Source: Candidatus Aminicenantota bacterium
GTDB taxonomy: Bacteria > Acidobacteriota > Aminicenantia > Aminicenantales > Aminicenantaceae
Direction of reading: 5' to 3'
Length of the DNA stretch: 19,979 nt
NCBI GenBank assembly: GCA_030620655.1
Contig: JAUXEH010000011.1
Span: forward strand, 1-19,979
Below, piece by piece: positions 1 through 6,776 of this stretch. How positions within the stretch are numbered: position 1 is the first letter of the stretch; each line of letters begins with the position of its first letter. The notes below the pieces were generated by a model that did no database searches, was not told where the DNA came from, and worked only from the letters and a program-made list of their open reading frames with translations. The position numbers were made by a program, and so were the translations under genes.

Positions 1-38
1 CCGCAGCCCGCATGCTGGAGGTCCTGGACGAGGATTGA
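1..38 (+). CDS. C-terminal tail of an unidentified protein (partial)
   Basis: An open frame beginning at base 3 reads AARMLEVLDED and stops at TGA 36-38. It is open to the left window edge, so only 11 residues are visible. The acidic, helix-like ending and lack of any gene on the other strand here make a real gene end plausible. It converges on the cyclophilin gene, leaving 19 bases between the two stop codons. The product cannot be recognised from this fragment. Confidence 0.45.
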   Translation, partial: AARMLEVLDED

Positions 39-57
39 ATCCCCAGAAGCCCCTTTT

Positions 58-543
58 CTAGTCTTCGCTGACCTTGAGCTTCACCATGGTGTCGCCCTGC
101 TCGATGGCGTCCACGACATCGAGGCCGGTAACGACCCTGCCGAACACGGTGTGTTTGCCATCCAGGTGCGACTGGGGCGAGTGGGTGATGAAGAACTGGC
201 TGCCGTTGGTGTTGGGCCCGGCGTTGGCCATGGAGATGACGCCCCGCTCGTGCTTGAGCGGATTGCCGGCCACCTCGTCCTCGAACTTGTAGCCAGGGCC
301 TCCGCGACCGGTGCCTGTGGGGTCTCCACCCTGGATCATGAAATTGCTGATCACCCGGTGGAATACGACGCCGTCGTAGTACCCTTCCTTGGCCAGGAAT
401 ACGAAGTTGTTGACGGTCTTGGGGGCGTGCTCCGAATAGAGCTCAAGCTCCATGCTGCCCCGGTTGGTCTCGATCATTAACTTATATGTCTTGTGTGTGT
501 CGATCTGCATTTCCGGGGGAGCGTTCCACTGTTTGTCTGCCAT
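58..543 (-). CDS. Cytoplasmic cyclophilin-type peptidyl-prolyl cis-trans isomerase
   Basis: The 161-residue product is a single cyclophilin domain that catalyses cis-trans isomerisation of Xaa-Pro bonds during protein folding. Visible signatures are FHRVISNFMIQGGDPTGTG (residues 61-79, with the catalytic Arg63 and Gln71), GVISMANAGPNTNGSQFF (101-118) and LDGKHTVFGRV (127-137). The tryptophan that precedes LDGKH in eukaryotic cyclophilin A is His126 here, as is common in bacterial forms. There is no signal peptide, so it should act in the cytoplasm like E. coli PpiB, which it matches in size. The start at 543 is chosen because AAGGAGG stands eight bases upstream; the frame runs on to 639 but that extension has no ribosome site and no family similarity. 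It lies downstream of the NrfD gene on the same strand after a 209-base gap, so it may be read separately. Confidence 0.93.
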   Translation of the reverse strand: MADKQWNAPPEMQIDTHKTYKLMIETNRGSMELELYSEHAPKTVNNFVFLAKEGYYDGVVFHRVISNFMIQGGDPTGTGRGGPGYKFEDEVAGNPLKHERGVISMANAGPNTNGSQFFITHSPQSHLDGKHTVFGRVVTGLDVVDAIEQGDTMVKLKVSED

Positions 544-752
544 TGTTTGTTCCTCCTTGTCGTCAAGTCCCCTCACGATATCAGATATCCGACAGAATTG
601 AAACTTTTCCATATAGAGCATTTCCAAGGCCATAAACATCTTTTGAACAAGTCAGGCCAGCTGAAAAGGAAGCCGTCCGGAGGGGAGGGGGCACGGTTCC
701 TCGAAGAGGAGAGCGAGCCGAGGAATTAGGGGGTTTTCCTCGCTGGGGAAAA

Positions 753-2009
753 TCACCGGGCTGACATTTCAGCTTGCCTGACTGTTGCTTTTTTCTTCTT
801 CCTCAGGGAGTCGATGTTGAAGCCTTCGAAAATGATGGCGGTGGCGATCTTGGTCAGCAAAGTGAAGATCAGAAAGCCGATGGCCATGATTCCCATCGAG
901 ACCTTGAGTTCAATGGCGGACGGCCGGTAGATATAGATCTGACCCAGCGCATCCGGTGTGAATCCGGGGATGAGCAGTGCGATCCCTTTCTCGATGTAGA
1001 CACCGAACCAGATGAGGATGGCCCCGATGTTCAGGGTGATGACGTTCTTGCGCGTGGCGGGGATCAGGAACAGGAGGAAGGCGATCACACTGATGATGAG
1101 GGATGTCCAGCCCCACATGACCATGTCCCGGTTCTCTCCCACCCCCACGAACAGGTATTTTAGGTGGACCAGGTGCTCCGTGTTGGAATAGACCTCCTTG
1201 AACACCTCGGCGGCGAAGAAGAAGAGGTTGATGAACATGGCATAGGCCATGAGTTCGGCGATCTTCCAGATGGCCTCATCCTTGATCTCGAATGTCGTGG
1301 TCTTCTTGAGGATCTGGAAGAGTATGATCAGCACCGCGGGTCCCGAGCAGAAGGCCGAGGCCAGGAACTTGGGGGCCAGCAGGGCGCTGTTCCAGTAGGG
1401 CCGGCTGGCGAAGCCGTTGTAGAGGAAGGCGGTCACGGTGTGGATGCCGATGGCCACGGGTATGGAAAACAGGATCATTGGGGTCAGGATCCGCTTGTTG
1501 TGCTCCCGCTTATAGAACAATGTGTAGAGCAGATATCCGACCACCACAACATTCAGAAAAAAATACAGGGTCAAAACCAGGGAGTCCCAGGCCAGGAGTG
1601 AGGACGGAAGGTTCAGCTTGCCGATCGCGGGCATCATATGCCAGAGGCGCAGGGGGTTGCCCACATCGACGACCACAAAGAGTATGCACATGATGACGGC
1701 GCTGATGGCGAGCAGTTCCCCGAATATGACCACCTCTTTCAGGGGTTTCCAGTTGTAGATGTAGGCCGGGATGACCAGCATGATGGCCGCGGCCGCCACT
1801 CCCACCAGGAACGTGAAGTTCCCGATGTAGAAGGCCCAGGATATGGGGTCGCGCATGTTGGTGACCAGCAAACCGTGCTTGAGCTGCTGGATGTAGCCCG
1901 TGCTGCCCCAGGCGATCAGGATGAAGAGAAACGCCAGCCAGAGATAGTACTTTTTGCTGCCGTGGATGACGACCTTGAAGCTTTCTTTGATAAACCGGAT
2001 AAAGTTCAC
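753..2009 (-). CDS. NrfD/PsrC-family integral membrane quinone-interacting subunit
   Basis: The 418-residue protein has about ten hydrophobic segments and belongs to the NrfD/PsrC superfamily, whose members exchange electrons with menaquinone or ubiquinone in the cytoplasmic membrane. The segment PGFTPDALGQIYIYRPSAIE (residues 348-367), preceded by IEKGIALLI, resembles the conserved PGF-P-LG-Y-P-E stretch of the DsrP, QrcD and ActC branch. The C-terminus is basic (RKKKK), suggesting a cytoplasmic tail. The start is GTG at 2009, with GAGGTGAT just upstream; no ATG fits as well. It lies 21 bases after the Fe-S protein gene and is the third gene of the cytochrome-FeS-NrfD set. The gene order matches DsrJ-O-P and also the Geobacter CbcS-T-U type. 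The family is clear; the electron donor or acceptor of the complex is not visible. Confidence 0.9.
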   Translation of the reverse strand: MNFIRFIKESFKVVIHGSKKYYLWLAFLFILIAWGSTGYIQQLKHGLLVTNMRDPISWAFYIGNFTFLVGVAAAAIMLVIPAYIYNWKPLKEVVIFGELLAISAVIMCILFVVVDVGNPLRLWHMMPAIGKLNLPSSLLAWDSLVLTLYFFLNVVVVGYLLYTLFYKREHNKRILTPMILFSIPVAIGIHTVTAFLYNGFASRPYWNSALLAPKFLASAFCSGPAVLIILFQILKKTTTFEIKDEAIWKIAELMAYAMFINLFFFAAEVFKEVYSNTEHLVHLKYLFVGVGENRDMVMWGWTSLIISVIAFLLFLIPATRKNVITLNIGAILIWFGVYIEKGIALLIPGFTPDALGQIYIYRPSAIELKVSMGIMAIGFLIFTLLTKIATAIIFEGFNIDSLRKKKKATVRQAEMSAR

Positions 2010-2030
2010 TTGATCACCTCGTGCTCCAAG

Positions 2031-2945
2031 TCAAGTTCCATAAAAATAATAGAACTTCGGTTGGGTGTTGAGTTCCTCTTTCAGGATCAGGACTCGTTTG
2101 TTTTCCAGGATGTAGCGGATTTCGCTTTCCGGGTCCAGGAGGTTCCCGAATTTTCTGGCCCCCACCGGGCACACCTCGACACACGCGGGGTAGCGCCCTT
2201 CTCTGATGCGTTGGATGCAGAAGGTGCACTTTTCCACGGCACCCTTGTAACGGGGGCGGTTGCCGAGATAGTGCGTGTCAGGATTCGCGTCTTCCGGGTC
2301 CAGGACCACTTTCCCCCAGTTATAATGGCGGGCCCCATAAGGGCAGGCGGCCATACAGCACCGGCATCCGATGCACCAATTGTAATCCACGACCACGATC
2401 CCATCCTCGGTGGTCCAGGTCGCGTTGACCGGGCAGCTCTTGACACAGGGAGGATTCTTACACTGCTGGCACTGCACGGGCAGGTAGAAGTGCCCCTCGT
2501 GCGGCACCTCTTCGTGGTCATAGTAGAGGTCGGCGTGTAAGAAATTGATGCCCTTTTCCTTCTCCATCTCGAGGACCTGGATCCAGTGCATCTGCGGCTC
2601 ACGGGTCTGGTTGTTTTCCTCCACACACGCGTACACACATTTGCGGCAGCCGATGCATCGGGATATATCCAGGGCGTATCCATAGAAGGTCTCCGGTATC
2701 GGCTCTTTCACAGACACCGTGAACTGCTTCCCATATTGCTCAGAATACTGCACTTCCAGGCGTCGAACGATCTCTGCGATCTCATCTTTGGATAGGGACC
2801 TGAAATCGCTTTGCAGGAATTCCTGCAGGGCTCCCTTGGACCCGCAGGCGGCCAGGGCCGCGGCGGAAGATGCCACGGCCGAGGCTTTGAGGAATGTCCT
2901 CCGGTTCAGTTTCTGGGGCGACAGCATGGTTTTCTTTACACTCAT
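2031..2945 (-). CDS. Tat-exported four-cluster ferredoxin-type Fe-S protein (DsrO/NrfC/CbcT-like)
   Basis: The 304-residue product carries sixteen cysteines in four [4Fe-4S] groups: C97/100/103/107, C159/162/167/171, C191/194/197/201 and C240/243/255/259, the usual plan of the DmsB/NrfC/DsrO family. The N-terminus holds a twin-arginine motif RRTFLK (15-20) followed by an Ala-rich stretch ending LAAC (31-34), which also fits a lipobox, so the protein may be a Tat-exported lipoprotein facing the periplasm. Its role would be to wire electrons between the tetraheme cytochrome and the NrfD quinone subunit. The start at 2945 is chosen because it gives the Tat signal directly, and its ATG overlaps the upstream gene's TGA as ATGA, implying translational coupling. 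The open frame extends to 3056 but that part lies inside the cytochrome gene and is not family-like. Confidence 0.92.
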   Translation of the reverse strand: MSVKKTMLSPQKLNRRTFLKASAVASSAAALAACGSKGALQEFLQSDFRSLSKDEIAEIVRRLEVQYSEQYGKQFTVSVKEPIPETFYGYALDISRCIGCRKCVYACVEENNQTREPQMHWIQVLEMEKEKGINFLHADLYYDHEEVPHEGHFYLPVQCQQCKNPPCVKSCPVNATWTTEDGIVVVDYNWCIGCRCCMAACPYGARHYNWGKVVLDPEDANPDTHYLGNRPRYKGAVEKCTFCIQRIREGRYPACVEVCPVGARKFGNLLDPESEIRYILENKRVLILKEELNTQPKFYYFYGT

Positions 2946-3496
2946 TTCTTTATCCCCGGTCTTTGAGGTGCGGCTTCGGGCTCCATGCTCTTGAAACGCG
3001 GCGCGTGAGGATCGTGGCAGTGGGCGCAGAGGAGGTATTCCTTGCGGCCGTTCCACTCACCGGTCCGGCGCCCGTGGATGCCTGCCTTCCAATCTTTAAG
3101 CTTCGGGCCGTGACACTGGCCGCAGAGCTTATAGGATTCCTCGAAATCGATCGGCTCCCCGCCGGCCGAGTGCAGCATGTCCCGGTTCTCCGCGTCGTGG
3201 CAGGCTAGGCACCACCGGTTCTCCTCGTCATGGTCGAGCACGATGTCATCATGAAAGTCCTCAAGTTCCCTGCGCTCGCGGTTGGGCTCCATGTCGGCGT
3301 GACATGCGGAGCAGGGATAGATGTCCTCGCTGAAGGGAGGAGGGGGCACGGCAATTTCCTGCTGCGTGTTCATGGCCGACTGCGGAGTCCCGTCGATCGT
3401 TCCGGGCGCCGGGCGGCTGGCCATAGAGCCGGGGCTTAGCAGCACCCACACGGAGAGGGCAGCGAAGATGCCAAGTGCGATCCGTAGTTTTTTCAT
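2942..3496 (-). CDS. Periplasmic tetraheme cytochrome c
   Basis: The 184-residue protein has a Sec-type signal (MKKLRIALGIFAALSVWVLL, cleavage likely near residue 27) and four CxxCH heme-attachment motifs: C62-H66, C96-H100, C125-H129 and C157-H161. Extra histidines (for example at 82, 89 and 109) can serve as distal ligands. It is the first gene of the cytochrome, Fe-S, NrfD set and overlaps the next gene by four bases. DsrJ, in the same position of Dsr operons, has three hemes, so this is not a plain DsrJ. A tetraheme subunit next to Fe-S and NrfD subunits is closer to the Geobacter CbcS arrangement, as I recall it. It likely relays electrons between the quinone-reactive complex and soluble periplasmic carriers. 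Start codon ATG at 3496 has only a weak GTGAGAT ribosome site. Confidence 0.9.
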   Translation of the reverse strand: MKKLRIALGIFAALSVWVLLSPGSMASRPAPGTIDGTPQSAMNTQQEIAVPPPPFSEDIYPCSACHADMEPNRERRELEDFHDDIVLDHDEENRWCLACHDAENRDMLHSAGGEPIDFEESYKLCGQCHGPKLKDWKAGIHGRRTGEWNGRKEYLLCAHCHDPHAPRFKSMEPEAAPQRPGIKK

Positions 3497-3625
3497 ATCT
3501 CACACCCGTTTTAAAAACATATTAAATATCCCGAATTACTCGGCTTTTGTTTTATCAGTTAAATCCCCTGCATGTCAACATCCTTGTGCTTGATAAGAAC
3601 ACGAAAATATTAAAAGATAGAAGGG

Positions 3626-6600
3626 ATGGCGATCGACACGACCTTTCCCGGACTCGTCGGCTTCCTCGAATCCCATGTGCTGGAGGAGAAGGTCTTTGTC
3701 GTCCCCTCATACCGGGTCGGGCATCAGATAGGCGAGGCGTTGGCGGCACAGGGAGTGTCCTGGGTCAACCTGAGATTCGTACCACTGCCGGCCCTGGCGA
3801 ACGAGGTCGCGGGTGAGGCCTTGGCCGAGAGGGGATTCAGGCAGCTCACAGGTGCAGCTTCGCTCTTTATGGGGGAGCGGATCTTCAGGGAGCTGAAAAA
3901 CGAGGGCAGGCTCGATTATTTTGACGCGCTGGAGGTGGGCACAGGCGTTGTCAGGGCGATCCTGCGGTCGCTGAGGGCGCTGCGGATGGCGGGTGTGTCC
4001 TCCGATGAATTGAAGCCGGAGCATTTTGTCAATGACATAAAGGGGCGCGAGGTCGCGCTCTTTCTAAAAAGATATGAGGAGGAACTCGAGCGGCGGAAGG
4101 CCGTGGACCTGGCGGCGCTCTATGAGACGGCAGTCAGCATCCTTGAGGGGGAGCAGGAGAGGGGGGAAGGAGAGGAAGAACCGATCTATCTCTGTCTTCG
4201 GGAGGAAGCCCTGACACGGATGGAACGGGTGTTTCTGGAGAAGCTTGCGGGCGCGGCGCTTGTCCCGGTGCCGCGGGGGGAGGTCTGCGGGCTGGAGAGA
4301 CCGCGGGCGTACTGGGACAAAAAAGGGGACAGGCCCCTTTTTCAAGGAAAAAACGGGGCCTGCCCCCATTTTTCTTCCGATCTGCAGAGGATGCCGTGGC
4401 TGTTCGATCCGGAAAAAGCCCCTGCGCCGTTCGGGGACGGGACCGTAAGTCTTTTCAGCGCCACGGGGCCCACCAACGAATGCCGCGAGGTGCTGCGGCG
4501 TGTCATCCAGGCCAAGCATCCTCTGGACGAGGTCGAGGTCATATGCCCTCCGGGGAGCGCCTATCCCGTGATCTTCCAGGTGATCGCTGCCAAAGCCGAC
4601 CTCAATGTGACGTTCGCCGAAGGAATCCCCCTGGGATTTACCTCGCCGGGCAAGGTGTTCAGCGGCCTCCTGGACTGGCTGGAGAACGACTTCCTGACCA
4701 TAGCCCTCTGCCGCATGATCGAGAGCGGGGCGCTGAGGCTTTCCGCTGCCAAGGCAGAGGAAAAGCTCTCGGCCATGAAGGCTTCCCGGCACCTCAAAAA
4801 CGCCATGATCGGGTGGGGGAGGGACCGCTACCTGATGCGCCTGAAAAGCCTCAGGGAAAGCCTGGGAAGCAAGGCTGCCCTGGCGGATGAGGAAGGAGAG
4901 CCCGAGCAGGGCGACCGCTTGCGGGAGGGCATACGCGAGGTCGAATGGCTGGAGCGTGTGATCCGGAATCTGCTGGAGTACATCCCGGCCAGAGGAGAAG
5001 ACGGGCGTGTGGATCTGGGGCTGCTGTGCCAGGGAATGGCGCAGGTGTTGAAGAAGCACGGCCGCGTCCTGGGGGAGATGGATGCGGAGGCCCTCGGGAA
5101 CCTGTCAGCGCGCCTGTCTGAAGCCGCTGACGCCGCCCGATCCAAGCTCCCCTGGGAGGAGGCCCTGGAGTGGCTGCGCGGACTGGGAGAGGGCTTGAGA
5201 GTCGGCGCTTCGGGGCCGCAGCCTGCTCACCTGCATGTCTCGAGCTTTCGCACCGGGGGTTTTTCGGGCCGCCCCGTGACGTTTCTGCTGGGGCTCGACC
5301 AGGGCGCATTCCCCGGAGCGGGTCTGCAGGATCCCATACTTCTGGACGAGGAGCGGGGGAAGATCTCGGCGGCACTACCCACCACGGCCGACTCCCTGCG
5401 CGAAAACCTCTACGCCATGGCCGCACTCCTATCCTCGCTGCGGGGCCGGGTCATGTTGAGCTACTCCTGCTATGACATCATCGACGAGCGGCAGTCATTC
5501 CCGTCATCGCTCCTGCTGCAGGTCTTCCGTTTGATCGAAGGGAAACCCGACCGGGACTATTCCGACCTGCTGGAGTGGCTCCCGGAATCGACCGGCATGC
5601 TCCCGGGCGGCCTGGACCGTGTGTTCGATGAGATCGACTGGTGGCTGGGCAAGCTGGTCCCGGGGGGACGGTTCCTGGAGGGCCGGGCCGCGGTCAGGGC
5701 TCACTTCGAGGCGCTGGACAGCGGGATCCTGGCGGCGGACATCCGGCGCAGCGACCTTCTCACCGAATTCGACGGTCTGGTGGATGCCTCGTCTGGGGAG
5801 TTCAATCCCCTCCACAACCCGGACATCGTGGTGTCGGCCACCCGGTTGGAGCTGCTGGCCGGCTGCCCGTTCGCCTATTTCCTGAACTACATTCTGGGGA
5901 TCTCCCCGCCGGATGAGCTGGAGTATGACCAGACGCGCTGGCTCGATCCCATGCAGCGCGGGACGCTAATTCACGAGATCCTCTGTGACTTCATGCGCAG
6001 GCTCAGGGAGCGGGGGGAGCCTGTGGACCCCGGGCGCCACCGCAGCCTGCTGGACGAGATCGCCGAGGAGTGCATCCGAGCGACCCGCGAAAAGATCCCT
6101 CCCCCCTCTGAGGGGATATTCCAGAGGGAGTGCAAGGAGTTCTATGAGAGCCTCGGGGTCTTCCTCTCGGCGGAAAAGAACCGGACCCGGCCCGTGGAGC
6201 CGGTGCTGTTCGAGGCCGGATTCGGGTTGAAACGCCACGATGGGGAAGGGATTCGGGACGCGGTCGAGATCCCGGTCGCATCCGGTGAGCGGATGCGTGC
6301 GGGCGGTAAGATCGACCGGGTGGACCGGTTGGAGGAGAACCACTACCGTGTGATCGACTACAAGAGCGGGAGCTTCGTGCCCTATGAGGACATCGTTTGC
6401 TTCAACCGCGGCAGGACCCTCCAGCACGCTCTCTACAGCAGGGCGGCGGAAACTATCCTCAAGCGCAAGGGCATGGACAAGAACCCGGTCGTGGTCGAGA
6501 GCGGCTACTATTTCCCCACGCGCCGGGGTGAGGGGCGTGAGATCCTCTTCGGCCGTGAACGCTGTGCGGGATTCGAGGCGCTCCTGCAGGAGCTCATGAG

Positions 6601-6763
6601 CATCCTGGAATTCGGGAGCTTCCTGCCCCATCCCCAGGCCCGCTGTGAGTACTGCGACTATGCGCCTCTGTGTGGGGCCGGAGCCGCGGAGAGGTCCAAG
6701 AGAAAAAGCCTGCATAATCCCGATGCCTACGGCGTTTTCGAGCGTCTCAAGGAATTCGAGTGA
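3626..6763 (+). CDS. addB: AddB-type helicase-nuclease subunit (PD-(D/E)XK nuclease with Fe-S staple)
   Basis: The 1045-residue protein is the AddB/RexB partner of the AddA helicase encoded 13 bases downstream. Its C-terminal RecB-type nuclease domain shows GTLIHEILCDF, then KIDRVD (Asp897) and IDYKSG (Asp911, Lys913). Cys747 together with C1007, C1010 and C1016 (CEYCDYAPLC) forms the split cysteine set that holds a [4Fe-4S] cluster in AddB. The N-terminal part is helicase-like but lacks a GxGxGKT Walker A, so it is probably a non-motor scaffold. The complex resects broken DNA ends to prepare RecA loading. About residues 232-250 are encoded by an inverted pair of palindromes (bases 4319-4373) that look like an inserted repeat. 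GAAGGG directly abuts the ATG, so the start is less certain than the frame. The protein is somewhat shorter than the well-known Firmicute AddB. Confidence 0.88.
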   Translation: MAIDTTFPGLVGFLESHVLEEKVFVVPSYRVGHQIGEALAAQGVSWVNLRFVPLPALANEVAGEALAERGFRQLTGAASLFMGERIFRELKNEGRLDYFDALEVGTGVVRAILRSLRALRMAGVSSDELKPEHFVNDIKGREVALFLKRYEEELERRKAVDLAALYETAVSILEGEQERGEGEEEPIYLCLREEALTRMERVFLEKLAGAALVPVPRGEVCGLERPRAYWDKKGDRPLFQGKNGACPHFSSDLQRMPWLFDPEKAPAPFGDGTVSLFSATGPTNECREVLRRVIQAKHPLDEVEVICPPGSAYPVIFQVIAAKADLNVTFAEGIPLGFTSPGKVFSGLLDWLENDFLTIALCRMIESGALRLSAAKAEEKLSAMKASRHLKNAMIGWGRDRYLMRLKSLRESLGSKAALADEEGEPEQGDRLREGIREVEWLERVIRNLLEYIPARGEDGRVDLGLLCQGMAQVLKKHGRVLGEMDAEALGNLSARLSEAADAARSKLPWEEALEWLRGLGEGLRVGASGPQPAHLHVSSFRTGGFSGRPVTFLLGLDQGAFPGAGLQDPILLDEERGKISAALPTTADSLRENLYAMAALLSSLRGRVMLSYSCYDIIDERQSFPSSLLLQVFRLIEGKPDRDYSDLLEWLPESTGMLPGGLDRVFDEIDWWLGKLVPGGRFLEGRAAVRAHFEALDSGILAADIRRSDLLTEFDGLVDASSGEFNPLHNPDIVVSATRLELLAGCPFAYFLNYILGISPPDELEYDQTRWLDPMQRGTLIHEILCDFMRRLRERGEPVDPGRHRSLLDEIAEECIRATREKIPPPSEGIFQRECKEFYESLGVFLSAEKNRTRPVEPVLFEAGFGLKRHDGEGIRDAVEIPVASGERMRAGGKIDRVDRLEENHYRVIDYKSGSFVPYEDIVCFNRGRTLQHALYSRAAETILKRKGMDKNPVVVESGYYFPTRRGEGREILFGRERCAGFEALLQELMSILEFGSFLPHPQARCEYCDYAPLCGAGAAERSKRKSLHNPDAYGVFERLKEFE
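4319..4373. repeat. Inverted pair of REP-like palindromes inside addB
   Basis: Copy one (4319-4342) is six A, GGGG, ACAGG, CCCC, five T. Copy two (4348-4373) reads six A, CGGGG, CCTG, CCCCC, A, five T. The reverse complement of copy two contains GGGGGCAGGCCCC, so the two copies stand in opposite orientation with a 5-base linker, as in REPIN or BIME elements. The whole block stays in frame and encodes about 18 low-complexity residues (KKGDRPLFQGKNGACPHFS). A related palindrome sits in addA. Family membership is inferred from symmetry, not from a database match. Confidence 0.7.
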
Positions 6764-6776
6764 ACCGGGAAACAGC

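Noticed and set aside
698..742. Small hairpins (TCCTC-GAA-GAGGA and CGAGGAA...TTCCTCG) between the NrfD and cyclophilin genes
   Set aside because: Stems of 5 and 7 bp with no following T-run on the minus strand; not enough to call a terminator.
2946..3056. Longer N-terminus for the Fe-S protein
   Set aside because: The extension lies within the cytochrome gene in another frame and would bury the Tat signal. The ATGA overlap start gives a correct Tat N-terminus.
753..3496. Assignment as the dsrMKJOP complex of sulfate reducers
   Set aside because: No dsrM or dsrK gene is present and the cytochrome has four rather than three heme motifs.
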